Shown in pieces: positions 36,643 through 45,288 of a DNA stretch of 64,000 bases. A program made the translations under genes and the position numbers. Below the pieces are notes generated by a model that saw only the letters and a program-made list of their open reading frames with translations, was not told the DNA's origin and did not search any database. The stretch covers positions 12,510 to 76,509 of the forward strand of contig CAYYNQ010000097.1 of assembly GCA_964473105.1 (NCBI GenBank), written 5' to 3'. This DNA comes from CAYYNQ01 sp964473105. GTDB lineage: Bacteria; Sumerlaeota; Sumerlaeia; MVZB01. Every line of letters starts with the position of its first letter. Within the stretch, counting starts at the first letter, position 1.

Positions 36643-37395
36643 ATGTCAGGTCATTCGAAATGGCATTCCATCCGGCACAAGAAAGCCATTGTCGATGCCA
36701 AGCGTGGTGCAAAATTCACCAAACTCATCAAGGAGCTGGTGGTTGCCGCCCGGATGGGTGGCAGTGATCCCGATGCCAACCCGCGGCTTCGGCTGGCGAT
36801 CCAGAACGCCCGCGATATGAACATGCCGAAAGACAACATCGAGCGTGCGGTCAAGAAGGGTGCCGGTGAACTTGAAGGGGTTTCCTACGAGGACTTCCAA
36901 TTTGAAGGATACGGACACGGCGGAGTTGCAATTCTTGTTGAGGGAACCACCGACAACATGAACCGCACCGCGCCCGAGATGAGGCACCTCTTTAGTAAGC
37001 ATGGCGGCAAGTTTGGTGAGCAGGGAAGTGTCAACTGGATGTTCAAGAAGAGGGGCGTTATCATGGCTCCGGCCGAGGGTATGGATGAAGAACAGGTTAT
37101 GGAGGTTGCTATCGAGGCCGGGGCCGATGACCTGGAGAATGCAGAGGGCTACTTCAGGATCCTAACCGAACCCGGAACTCAGGAGAATGTGCGCCAGGCC
37201 ATTGAGGCGTCCGGGATCCGGGTTGAATCCTCGACCATGGAGAATATTCCCGATAACACCATCGCGATCGGCGTCGATGATGCACGTAAACTCATGAAGC
37301 TCATCGAGTTCCTTGAGATACATGATGACGTGAGTTCTGTGTCTGCGAATTATGAGGTTGATGATGCTTTGATTGAGGAGTTGAGCGCCACCTGA
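36643..37395 (+). CDS. yebC: YebC/PmpR family protein
   Basis: This 250-residue protein of the YebC/PmpR family is described as a transcriptional regulator or ribosome-associated factor. The start MSGHSKWHSIRHKKAIVDAK is the family hallmark, followed by KDNIERAVKKGAG and the YEGYGHGG-type motif (FEGYGHGGVAILVE). ATG 36643 is fixed by this N-terminus and by AGAGGGGA about nine bases upstream. A GC-rich hairpin-like stretch near 36560-36590 lies upstream. It probably begins the yebC-ruvC-purN-nitroreductase run. Confidence 0.96.
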   Translation: MSGHSKWHSIRHKKAIVDAKRGAKFTKLIKELVVAARMGGSDPDANPRLRLAIQNARDMNMPKDNIERAVKKGAGELEGVSYEDFQFEGYGHGGVAILVEGTTDNMNRTAPEMRHLFSKHGGKFGEQGSVNWMFKKRGVIMAPAEGMDEEQVMEVAIEAGADDLENAEGYFRILTEPGTQENVRQAIEASGIRVESSTMENIPDNTIAIGVDDARKLMKLIEFLEIHDDVSSVSANYEVDDALIEELSAT

Positions 37396-37455
37396 TCCCT
37401 GACTTTCCCCCGGTAAAGGCACCCGGTCAGCTGCCGAGCCAGCTATTTACAACTC

Positions 37456-38115
37456 ATGTCCGAGGATCGTGCCATCAAAAATCCATGCCTCACAGCAGCC
37501 GTGCCTGAGACCACGGGCCTGATCCGAGTCTTGGGTGTTGACCCCGGCTTGGCGGATGTTGGTTACGGGATTATTGACTGGAGTTCGGATCAATCGGTGG
37601 GTAATCACCTGGTACACGGGGTTATCAGGACCTCCAAGTCTGAAGACTTGGCGGATCGGCTGTATCAAATCTACGCGAGGTTGGATGAGTTGATTGCGGA
37701 GTACCGTCCCGAGGTCTGTTCCATTGAGCAGCTATATTTTGCACGCAATGTGAAGACGGCAATGAGCGTGGCACATGGCCGGGCGGCCTGTATCCTTGCC
37801 ACGGCTCGTCACCGATGTAAAGTCTTTGAATATACGCCGTTGCAGATCAAGCAGGCGATGACGGGTTATGGACGTGCTTCCAAGAAACAGATCCAGGCAA
37901 TGGTGCGCTCGATTCTGTCCCTCGATGAAATCCCACGTCCTGACCATGCTTCCGATGCTCTGGCGACTGCACTATGTCACATGCATACTCTTGGTGTCCG
38001 CTCGAAGCTTGAGGCCATTGCTGCCGTGGGCCGCACGGAGGATTCCGGGCCCGGGGGGGCTCGTCGAGAGCTGCTCATGCAGATGAAGACAGGTCGCCGC
38101 CGAAGAAGACGATGA
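37456..38115 (+). CDS. ruvC: Holliday junction resolvase RuvC
   Basis: RuvC cuts Holliday junctions in recombination. The 219-residue protein keeps the acidic active site: D29 in VLGVDPG, the glutamate in CSIEQLYF, and the C-terminal DHASDALA pair. The DNA-contact stretch TGYGRASKKQIQAMV is intact. It has a ~25-residue N-terminal extension and a basic C-terminal tail (KTGRRRRRR) beyond the usual ~175 residues. yebC upstream is a common neighbour of ruvC. purN starts in its stop codon. Confidence 0.96.
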   Translation: MSEDRAIKNPCLTAAVPETTGLIRVLGVDPGLADVGYGIIDWSSDQSVGNHLVHGVIRTSKSEDLADRLYQIYARLDELIAEYRPEVCSIEQLYFARNVKTAMSVAHGRAACILATARHRCKVFEYTPLQIKQAMTGYGRASKKQIQAMVRSILSLDEIPRPDHASDALATALCHMHTLGVRSKLEAIAAVGRTEDSGPGGARRELLMQMKTGRRRRRR

Positions 38116-38747
38116 GCAGCTGCGGTAAAAAACAGGAGCGGGGTTTGCGGGTCGCTGTCATGGCATCCCATGGCGGGTCAAACATGCAGGCGATCCTTGA
38201 TACGGTTGAGTCGGGCCAACTCGATATTTGCATCCAGATTGTGATCAGCAACAACTCCGCATCCGGTGCTATGCGGCGGGCGTCCAGGCATGGCCTGAAA
38301 CGGATTCATATGAGCGGAACGACTCATCCCAATCCCGATGAGCTTGACCGTGCAATGCTGGATCTGCTTGAACATGAGGGTGTTGAGCTGGTCGTGATGG
38401 CCGGTTACATGAAACGTCTGGGCCCGGGTGTACTGGGGCATTTCAGGGGAAGAATCATCAACGTTCATCCTTCACTTCTACCGCGTCACGGTGGGAAAGG
38501 CATGTTCGGGATCCATCCGCATGAATCTGTCCTGCGTGCCGGTGATCCGGTATCGGGTGTAACTGTTCATGTGGTCATGGCAGACTATGATGAGGGCCCG
38601 ATTCTTGCGCAGCGTGAGGTTGCGGTGAGGCCAGGTGATACACCGGAATCGCTGCAACAGCGGGTCCTTGCGTTGGAACACTTGCTCTACCCCGAGGTGA
38701 TCGGGCGAATTGCATCAGGAGAGATAAAATTGCCTATCCCCATTTGA
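38112..38747 (+). CDS. purN: phosphoribosylglycinamide formyltransferase
   Basis: PurN adds a formyl group from 10-formyl-THF to GAR in purine synthesis. The 211-residue protein shows VAVMASHGGSNMQAI for phosphate binding, VVMAGYMKRLGPGVL, the INVHPSLLP catalytic motif (Asn, His) and SGVTVHVVMADYDEGPIL with the essential Asp. In the usual HPSLLP(A/S)F motif the end is changed to RHGGKGMFG. It overlaps ruvC by four bases, an unusual partner. Confidence 0.94.
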   Translation: MSSCGKKQERGLRVAVMASHGGSNMQAILDTVESGQLDICIQIVISNNSASGAMRRASRHGLKRIHMSGTTHPNPDELDRAMLDLLEHEGVELVVMAGYMKRLGPGVLGHFRGRIINVHPSLLPRHGGKGMFGIHPHESVLRAGDPVSGVTVHVVMADYDEGPILAQREVAVRPGDTPESLQQRVLALEHLLYPEVIGRIASGEIKLPIPI

Positions 38748-38769
38748 ATCGAGCTGATCGGGAGGAGAG

Positions 38770-39384
38770 ATGACTTTGGATACATACCAGGCGATCGAAA
38801 CACGCAGATCGGTCAAGAATTACGATCCGGAACATTTACTATCGAATGGTGAAGTCCGGCGTCTTTTGTCGCTTGCGATGCTTTCGCCGACTTCATTTAA
38901 TATTCAGAATTGGAGGTTTGTCAACGTGGTGGACCGGGAGCTTCGCGCCCAAATATGTAATGCGGCGTGGAATCAGAAGCAGATTATCGATGCCTCGTTG
39001 CTTCTGGTGCTCTGTGCGGATCTGAAGGCTTGGGACCGCGCCCCGTCACGTTACTGGCGAAATTCCCCAGCGGAGGTTCAGGAACGGCTCGTGCCGATGA
39101 TTACCGACTTCTACCGCGGGCGTGACCAGCTTCAACGCGATGAAGCCATGCGGTCGGTGGGGATGGCGGCACAGACGCTGATGATCGCCGCTCGCGCGAT
39201 GGGTTATGACTCAAACCCGATGATTGGGTTTGATCAGGAGGCGGTGTCCGGCTTAATTGGTCTTCCGGAAGACCATGTTGTCGGGATGTTATTGGTTATT
39301 GGGAAGGCGGTCCGGCCGGCCAATTCCCGGGGTGGCCAACTGGAATATGACGAAGTGGTTATTCGTGACCGGTTCCAGGGGTAG
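38770..39384 (+). CDS. nitroreductase family oxidoreductase
   Basis: This FMN-dependent NAD(P)H oxidoreductase of 204 residues has the family start AIETRRSVKNYDPEHLLSNGEV and SPTSFNIQNWRFV near residue 40. The C-terminal region SVGMAAQTLMIAARAMGYDSNPMIGFD is also typical. The physiological substrate cannot be read. GGGAGGAG directly before the ATG is a strong ribosome-binding site. It ends ten bases from the convergent kinase-like gene. Confidence 0.92.
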   Translation: MTLDTYQAIETRRSVKNYDPEHLLSNGEVRRLLSLAMLSPTSFNIQNWRFVNVVDRELRAQICNAAWNQKQIIDASLLLVLCADLKAWDRAPSRYWRNSPAEVQERLVPMITDFYRGRDQLQRDEAMRSVGMAAQTLMIAARAMGYDSNPMIGFDQEAVSGLIGLPEDHVVGMLLVIGKAVRPANSRGGQLEYDEVVIRDRFQG

Positions 39385-39394
39385 GATACCGGAA

Positions 39395-40579
39395 TCATTT
39401 CCGTTCCGTATCGTTGATTAACTCCTGACGCAAGCATTCGGCCTCGGCGAGGCAACCACTTCGCGAATTGGAATCACGCGCCGCCAGTTTCATGCGGGTG
39501 CTCCAGCGTGGGATGGCATACAATGCCAAGGAAAGGGAACGGTCAGCCTCATGCCGTTCCCTTGCAACCGGGTCAAGCAGGTGTTTCCAGTAGGCGTCCA
39601 TCATGATTTCGGAACGGTCTCCTCGATCCCCGGAGGCATCGTTCTTCCCCGCCGAACGTAGGTATCTTGAAATGGTTTCAAGGTCATACCCGGGGTGTGT
39701 ATGCCTCATTGCTCCAACATCGATCAGTGCCACACAGGGATCATGGGATCTTTCGGTCTGTTTGTGATCAGATTGCATGCCCCGGGGAAGCCAGATCATG
39801 TCATCGCCTGCAAGTTCGGTATGGACGAGTGGTAGTTGACGTGGGGGTTCCCAGTTTGACAGCAGACTGGTTGTCCTGGATTCAATATCTGAAAGTTGAT
39901 GCATCAGTCGGGACGTTCCCGTAGGTTCCATGACGGCCGCATGTTTTCTGATCATATCAAGGCGGTTCCTCATGCTTTTAAGGGTGCGCCTGGCGAATCG
40001 GTCGACGGGTTGTCTGCGACGGCCTGAATCGAACCAGGGGGCTGTGTGGTTATGAAGACGGGCAAGTGTAAATCCAATCTGCTCAGCGACCTCCCGGGAA
40101 ATGGTCGTCCGGTTGACCAGAGGGCCGCTCAGGTAGCTTTCCAGAATCAGGCGGGGCCCGCAACTCCAGCGAAATAGGGGCAAGGATGAGCTGCGGATCA
40201 GTCTCGGTGACGGGATTCCGAGGTCGGCGAGACGGGTCAGGTTTTTCCGGTAGCGCTGCCATTGGATGTGGCGGTCATAAACACGGATACAATAGGACGG
40301 TCGCAACGCAGATGTTTCGATGCTGCTACATGGGTCGAACGAGGCGGTATCGATATCCCTCGCAGATTTTCTGTAGGCAAAGTAGACGAGTGTGCTGGTT
40401 CCGGATGCAGGACGACTGAATATCCAGTCATCGTTCCCAATCCGCTGCACAGAGTCCAGAAGTTTACAAAGTTCATCACGCAAGGGATATGCAGGTTGTC
40501 CGACGGTTGAGTTCAAGCTCTTTTTGACTCCGATATCGGTTTGACACGGTCTGACGTTCGGGCACGGATCCTTGGCCAT
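39395..40579 (-). CDS. aminoglycoside-phosphotransferase-fold protein, divergent active site
   Basis: This 394-residue protein looks like the APH/choline kinase fold: TLARLHNHTAPW in the N-lobe to C-lobe region and LPLVHTELAGDDMIWLP, then VALIDVGAMRHTHPGYDLE. The usual catalytic HGD is HTE here, so the catalytic Asp is replaced by Glu, while the metal-binding Asp (IDVGAM) is retained. The protein is unusually Arg- and Ser-rich. It may be a lipid-head-group or sugar kinase, or an inactive relative. It stands alone on the minus strand, convergent with the nitroreductase gene. Confidence 0.65.
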   Translation of the reverse strand: MAKDPCPNVRPCQTDIGVKKSLNSTVGQPAYPLRDELCKLLDSVQRIGNDDWIFSRPASGTSTLVYFAYRKSARDIDTASFDPCSSIETSALRPSYCIRVYDRHIQWQRYRKNLTRLADLGIPSPRLIRSSSLPLFRWSCGPRLILESYLSGPLVNRTTISREVAEQIGFTLARLHNHTAPWFDSGRRRQPVDRFARRTLKSMRNRLDMIRKHAAVMEPTGTSRLMHQLSDIESRTTSLLSNWEPPRQLPLVHTELAGDDMIWLPRGMQSDHKQTERSHDPCVALIDVGAMRHTHPGYDLETISRYLRSAGKNDASGDRGDRSEIMMDAYWKHLLDPVARERHEADRSLSLALYAIPRWSTRMKLAARDSNSRSGCLAEAECLRQELINDTERK

Positions 40580-40951
40580 AATCCAACGGGATCATAAGCA
40601 TAATTCAAGTTGGGAATCGATGTAATTCGTGCATATTTCAGGGAAATGCAGCGAGGTTCCACCATAGAGAAAGTTTATATCCTCCAGTCACCTGTAAAGA
40701 GAACCCAAGGGGGGGGCACCGAATCAGATCGATGTGTCGGCAATTCCCATTCTTGTGGGGCCCTCTTCGTGTTCCCTTTGTGTTTGATTCGCTTCCGGGA
40801 AGGCCAAGACAGAACGGGAGGGGTGTCTTGGCCACAGTCCGCTCCTCACTTTATTCATTGAACCCGGGGAGCTAGACGATGACGAAGCCAGGATCTTTGC
40901 TGCCGTTCGGGCATAAAAATCACTTTAAGATGGATTCCATTAAATCCAAAT
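40580..40951 (-). other. intergenic region with long hairpin
   Basis: This gap of 372 bases lies downstream of a prepilin-like gene and upstream of the kinase-like gene, both on the minus strand. Apart from the hairpin at 40802-40833 I see no gene in it. Confidence 0.4.
40802..40833. terminator. perfect 10-bp hairpin, possible terminator
   Basis: The sequence has GGCCAAGACA (40802-40811), a 12-base loop and TGTCTTGGCC (40824-40833). It lies 119 bases after the prepilin-like stop codon (minus strand). No T-tract follows in either direction, so it may be a Rho-independent terminator of atypical form or an mRNA-stabilising stem. Confidence 0.45.
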
Positions 40952-41638
40952 TCATTGCGGGTGGGTATTGGTGCGGCCCTGGACAAGACGTACGGTTCCA
41001 TCCGCGTAGAGGGCATGCTCGATATCCAGATCAGTTCCCCATGGATAGCCGAAGTCTGCCGGGTAGTTCGGGAACAATCCGCCGTAAAAACCATCCAAGG
41101 GGCCAAGGTAAAGATCTCTCACCATCCACACGTTGCCTTCCATGATATTTCCGGCACCGCCTTCGTGCCCCCCTGAGCTGACTGCCGAACTGTTATATGC
41201 GTAACGGAAATTATGGTAGCGTGGATGACCGCCACGTATTGTCTCGCCGTCTGGGTAGAGTCTCAGGTAATGGGGATTGAACATGGTATGCCAGTCACCT
41301 AGGTATTTCAGTTCAAGCAGGATCCAGGGCAGGCCATCCCAGGATCCCCCCGCAGCTGGGGCATTGCCGGTTTGAAAATATTCCGGACCGCTCGATGAAA
41401 ACGGACCGGCTTCGTGGTCTGCGGGTGGCAGGGTATTGTGATCGACCTGATAGGTCTGTAGCGCAATGGCGATCGTGTGCAGGTTGCCTGCATTGGCAGC
41501 GCGGAGGCCGCGTTCCCGGGCGTCGTGGAAATTGACAACCGCGACGGCTGCCAGGATTCCGATGATCATTACGACCACCAGGAGTTCGATCAGCGTGACC
41601 CCCCTCATATCATCTGGTTTGTGGCAGGTTTCTGGCAA
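40952..41638 (-). CDS. prepilin-like protein
   Basis: This secreted pseudopilin-like protein of 228 residues has GVTLIELLVVVMIIGILAAVAVV, a prepilin cleavage site with the conserved Glu five residues after the cut. A large C-terminal domain ends in DLDIEHALYADGTVRLV. TTG 41638 is supported by AGAGGA about eight bases upstream. It is less similar to the two other prepilins here (no EAQTRSK stretch). It is the third gene after the cobalamin riboswitch at 44799-44948, with 149 bases between it and the preceding gene. Confidence 0.85.
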   Translation of the reverse strand: MPETCHKPDDMRGVTLIELLVVVMIIGILAAVAVVNFHDARERGLRAANAGNLHTIAIALQTYQVDHNTLPPADHEAGPFSSSGPEYFQTGNAPAAGGSWDGLPWILLELKYLGDWHTMFNPHYLRLYPDGETIRGGHPRYHNFRYAYNSSAVSSGGHEGGAGNIMEGNVWMVRDLYLGPLDGFYGGLFPNYPADFGYPWGTDLDIEHALYADGTVRLVQGRTNTHPQ

Positions 41639-41787
41639 TCAATTGTCCTCTACTTCGGACTTCATTGTTTGCACGGGGAGGATAACGCTGCATTGTGGGC
41701 TCCCCATGCCTCTCAGCGGCAAAGGCCTTTCTGTTCTGGACGATCGAAGCTCAAATTTCTCATGGCCGAAGATCCCGTCCCGGGATC

Positions 41788-43182
41788 TTATCGATAACCT
41801 GTCCAGGCACGGCTCGTGTTTGCCGTCGGCAACGTGCTTGTGAAATGGAGCTGGCCCTCGGTCAGGCTGATACTGTCCTCCCATACGACATATATTTCGT
41901 CGCATCCACCCATCGCTATGACCGGACGGTTCCAAGTTCCGGTGAGTTCCTCAGTCAGGTCGACCTCATGCTCGACGAAATTTTCTTGGGGATCATAACG
42001 GATATATCGGACACTTCTCCGGGGTGTATTGGCACTGACATACACCATGTGGAATTTTCCGTTGGAATCAACGACCGCTGAGGGCTGTTGCTGAAGGCCA
42101 TCCTCGTTTGTCACCCGGATCTCCGTATCCAGAATGGATGAATCAACCGTATATTTCTGGATGATGATTTCGTCACTGCCCGTCGCGATACGGTCAACAA
42201 ACAACAACCAACGATTATCGTTTCCGGGTTCCTCGACCCAGCGCGGAGGATCAAAAAAACCGCTGACGTTGGACCGGTGCAGGCCCATCGCAATCCAGTT
42301 TTTGGCTTCGGGGTCATAACGTCCGGTATATAGGCTGGCCGGGGCACCCGTTGTGCCCGTCACCCAGCACAAGTGCAGGATGCCATTTGGATCGGCCGAG
42401 ATATCCGGGACTGTGAACGGTTGGTTTTCGTCACCGGCTGCCCGGTCCGCAGGGGTTGTTAGACGCAGGCTGGCCATAGAGGGTGGCAGCGCTGGCCATG
42501 AACCGTCAGGGTTGCTCAGCCCCAGCATAATCTCGGACTTGTCCACATCCCAGTGAAAATCATACCAGGTCAGTGCAATTCGTCCGTCGCCCAGGAGTGC
42601 CGTCCGGGGATTGAAACCGTTGTCACCGTTCGAGACACTGCCCGAGTCTGTCAGGCGCAGGTTGTTCATGGCAAGGCCCTGGCTTGTGAAACGGTCGGTG
42701 AATATCTCCTGGTTGTCGTTCCAGCCCGCCCCGGCGGATCCGTGTCGGTGATCGTGCCAGAAAACCTGTAGTTCCTGACTGGAATCAACGATGATGGAAG
42801 GGATGCGTCCCCCCAAGCTTTCGCCCGTGACGGCCATCGATTGATCGACTCTTTGACGGGGTAGCCATCCTGTCATCGTTTTCCATTGCCGGATAAAAAC
42901 TCGACTGGGGTCACTGATGGTGGTCTGTTCGAGTCCTTGCCAGTAGACAAGCGTGAGTCCGTGGGCCGGGGTCCAGATCAGCGTGCCCTGGGGGTTTCGC
43001 GCAAGCCGGTTGCGTTCGGTCGGGTCGTCAGGCGAGGTGAACTCGACAACCGGGCGGAAATTTATTTGCGCGCAGGTTCCCCGGATCATGGTCATGAAGA
43101 TCAGTAGGCAAACAAGTAAATGCCCTTTGATAGATATGATCTTCCATGACATGTGGAATGATCTTTCCCTTGGATCCTTCAT
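41788..43182 (-). CDS. secreted BNR/sialidase-type beta-propeller protein
   Basis: This exported protein of up to 464 residues has a signal peptide (about 15-38, ending TCAQ) and at least five repeated blades containing patterns such as GRIPSIIVDSSQELQVFWHD, PDISADPNGILHLCWVT and PSAVVDSNGKFHMVYVS. Such BNR-like propellers bind ligands or act as sialidases. No Asp-box catalytic set is clear, so a binding role is as likely as an enzymatic one. It starts four bases after the stop of the PQQ-like gene, so the two are co-transcribed. It lies in the region downstream of the cobalamin riboswitch. Confidence 0.78.
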   Translation of the reverse strand: MKDPRERSFHMSWKIISIKGHLLVCLLIFMTMIRGTCAQINFRPVVEFTSPDDPTERNRLARNPQGTLIWTPAHGLTLVYWQGLEQTTISDPSRVFIRQWKTMTGWLPRQRVDQSMAVTGESLGGRIPSIIVDSSQELQVFWHDHRHGSAGAGWNDNQEIFTDRFTSQGLAMNNLRLTDSGSVSNGDNGFNPRTALLGDGRIALTWYDFHWDVDKSEIMLGLSNPDGSWPALPPSMASLRLTTPADRAAGDENQPFTVPDISADPNGILHLCWVTGTTGAPASLYTGRYDPEAKNWIAMGLHRSNVSGFFDPPRWVEEPGNDNRWLLFVDRIATGSDEIIIQKYTVDSSILDTEIRVTNEDGLQQQPSAVVDSNGKFHMVYVSANTPRRSVRYIRYDPQENFVEHEVDLTEELTGTWNRPVIAMGGCDEIYVVWEDSISLTEGQLHFTSTLPTANTSRAWTGYR

Positions 43183-43186
43183 GGGG

Positions 43187-44509
43187 TTATTCCAAGATGA
43201 AGCTTGTCAGGCAGATCGGTACGGTTACGCCGAAGGTTTGCAACCCGCTGGGTCCGCCGAAACTCGCCGTGTGCACGTAAACCCCGCCGACTTTATCGAT
43301 GGTAACTCCCCCGGTATAGGAGCCATTGATCTGATCAAGTACATTGCCGTTGACCGGGTCAATAATGTAGAGGTTGTTGGCCCCGGTTGCATAAATGATG
43401 TCATTGGCAGCTGCCATATAATTTCGGAACAAGTAACCGAAACTGACGATCGTGGCCTTGAATATCTCGTCACCAGTGTTACGGTGGAATGCCCATAGCA
43501 GGGCATCACCGGTCCCGGCAAACCCTCCGCCCCAGACATAAACCGCGTTCCCGATCACCAGTGGCGGGTTGTCGCTGATAGGTGCGACAACCTGCCATTC
43601 AAGTTCACCCGTCAGAGCATCCGCGCAGACCAGTATTCCCAGAGTGTCGGTGAAGTTGTGTCCCACTGCGTAGAGCCGTTTGTCCTCAACGGTCATGGAG
43701 CCGGTCAGGATATACGGATCTACCGTCCATGGCGCAGTCGGGTCGATATTGCTTTGCCAGATGGGCGCGCCCGTCGCTGCATCGTAGCAGATCACATTGT
43801 CCGGACCGGCCGTTGTGAAGATACTTGAAGGGCTTCCTGCAAGGAATGGTGGTGTGGCTGTCCCGGGTCCACGGTCATGCCTGAACCAGGCGACCTCCCC
43901 GGTAACAAGATCGAGTGCAACGGTTTGCTTGGAATCGTTGGTGAATCCGCCGTAGGTTTCGATAAATGCCATCCCTTCGCCGATCTGGGGTGAGGCGTTG
44001 ACAAAATCAAAATCGGTCAGCCCAGGGGTTGTATTGGTATTGTCGATCACGGTCGACCAGATAATTTTTCCGTCCGCCTGATCGAGCTTGTAGACGGTGC
44101 GTCCTGTAGCGTAGACAAGTGCATTATCGGCATCATCGATGACAACGCCGGTTGATGACTGGAACGGAAGGGACAGTCCTTGGTCAAGCGGTGGCGACCG
44201 CCAGGTCAATTCTCCGGTCCGGGCGTGCAGAGCAATAACCATCACGGCAGTTGTCGGGTTGGCAGTGTGTACCGGGCTGTAGATATAAGGGTCCGATACG
44301 GTAACCCGTGCATTGGAGACGATGTCGAGGTCCGGTCGAGACCACAGGCCCCCGCTACTGAAGCTGGTGAGTTGCGCAGGGATGTCAACCAAGGCGTTAT
44401 TTCCGGGGGTGCGGTGGTTGGAGTGCCACGCATTTTGTGCTTGGAGCATGGTCACGGAGAGGATGACAGCCAAACAGGTTGCCAATCGGGGTGCAAAGGT
44501 CTTCATCAT
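43187..44509 (-). CDS. secreted PQQ-like beta-propeller protein
   Basis: This exported protein of 440 residues has a signal peptide (about 1-24) and PQQ-type blades, each with patterns like ALHARTGELTWRS, KLDQADGKIIWST, ALDLVTGEVAWFR and CADALTGELEWQV. The fold is that of BamB or quinoprotein propellers; no catalytic Asp or Ca site is evident, so it is probably a binding or scaffolding propeller. It ends in a hydrophobic tail (PICLTSFILE). It is the first gene after the cobalamin riboswitch, 289 bases downstream of its 3' end. Two adjacent ATG codons start it. Confidence 0.82.
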   Translation of the reverse strand: MMKTFAPRLATCLAVILSVTMLQAQNAWHSNHRTPGNNALVDIPAQLTSFSSGGLWSRPDLDIVSNARVTVSDPYIYSPVHTANPTTAVMVIALHARTGELTWRSPPLDQGLSLPFQSSTGVVIDDADNALVYATGRTVYKLDQADGKIIWSTVIDNTNTTPGLTDFDFVNASPQIGEGMAFIETYGGFTNDSKQTVALDLVTGEVAWFRHDRGPGTATPPFLAGSPSSIFTTAGPDNVICYDAATGAPIWQSNIDPTAPWTVDPYILTGSMTVEDKRLYAVGHNFTDTLGILVCADALTGELEWQVVAPISDNPPLVIGNAVYVWGGGFAGTGDALLWAFHRNTGDEIFKATIVSFGYLFRNYMAAANDIIYATGANNLYIIDPVNGNVLDQINGSYTGGVTIDKVGGVYVHTASFGGPSGLQTFGVTVPICLTSFILE

Positions 44510-44798
44510 GTGATTCCACGCATCCAGTCAGGAGATCATGATCTTTTTCCGGAATGGGGATCCGGGCGGTTCACGGCCCGGGACTTCGGGACGAGATCTG
44601 GATCAATGACCAGAGGCCCCATTCCCCGGACAGAAATGCTTGCGCTGAGTAAATCGTGGCAGTGGAAAAGGGTGTCGAGATTTCCGGAACAAGACCACTC
44701 ATCCGCTGGCCGGTTAGCCTACGTTAGACGGATGAAAACTGTCTGATTGAGCCGGATACCGCTGTCCTCTTAACACACGAAAAAAACAGGGCAACAGG

Positions 44799-44948
44799 CT
44801 TCCGTACGCCGGTCTTCTGGCTTCCGGATCATCCTACCGGCCGTCCCTTCCCGGTAATATTTTACCAGTGGTTCTGACGACTTTCGTCCCCGGTCACAGC
44901 GGCGTGTCCGCGGTGGTTTTGCACCACCTTCCCTTACACGCACGGAAG
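44799..44948 (-). promoter_or_regulatory. cobalamin riboswitch
   Basis: On the minus strand the adenosylcobalamin-type aptamer is clear. CTTCCGT (44948-44942) pairs with ACGGAAG (44805-44799) as P1. Between them are GGGAAGGTGGTGCAAAACC, CGCCGCTGTGA, AACCACTGG, CGGGAAGG (B12-box region) and AAGCCAGAAGACCGGC, in the canonical order. A seven-T tract lies 12 bases beyond P1 (44786-44780). The next gene on the strand is the PQQ-like propeller. No btu, cbi, cob or B12-independent isozyme gene is visible downstream. Confidence 0.9.
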
Positions 44949-45080
44949 TCAACATATGTCCGGTGACATACTAACCACGGAGGCAGGACGGAGTCAACTG
45001 GTTGTTTTTTGCATAAGCGCGAGCGCTCGATATTGTGGAGGCACACCCCTATTTTTCTTTTGCGGAGGGGCTACGGGGGG

Positions 45081-45086
45081 TATAAT
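45081..45086 (+). promoter_or_regulatory. -10 element of tRNA-Pro promoter
   Basis: A perfect TATAAT lies 35 bases before the tRNA-Pro gene, at a distance that suits transcription starting near 45093. The -35 region (about 45058-45063, TTTTGC) is weak. Confidence 0.5.
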
Positions 45087-45120
45087 GTAATCCCTGTGTC
45101 TGCCTGGGTTAAAGGGTCGT

Positions 45121-45196
45121 CGGGGTGTAGCGCAGTTGGTAGCGTGCACGGTTCGGGATCGTGAGGTCGCTGGTTCAAGTCCAGTCACCCCGACCA
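45121..45196 (+). tRNA. tRNA-Pro (anticodon CGG), CCA encoded
   Basis: The sequence folds as a complete tRNA. The acceptor CGGGGTG pairs with CACCCCG; the D arm is GCGC...GCGT; the anticodon stem CACGG/TCGTG encloses TTCGGGA, giving anticodon CGG for proline codon CCG. The T arm is GCTGG-TTCAAGT-CCAGT. Discriminator A is followed by an encoded CCA (45194-45196). The last 23 bases (45174-45196) recur exactly at 46145-46167. Confidence 0.95.
45174..45196 (+). repeat. att-like direct repeat, copy 1 (tRNA-Pro 3' end)
   Basis: This is the 3' part of tRNA-Pro from the T loop through CCA, starting TTCAAGTCCAGTCACCCCG. It is identical over 23 bases to 46145-46167. A duplicated tRNA 3' end is typical of the attachment site left by a site-specific integrase. 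Confidence 0.8.
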
Positions 45197-45288
45197 CTTT
45201 GCCCATCTTTTTAACCAACTCTTCGCCGCTGCTGGATATTTGAAGATGGTAAACGTTCTGGGGGCAGGTCAATCGCCGACAGGTCGTC

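Noticed and set aside
44180..44746. Plus-strand open frame next to the cobalamin riboswitch
   Set aside because: Mostly antisense to the PQQ-like gene and without protein character.
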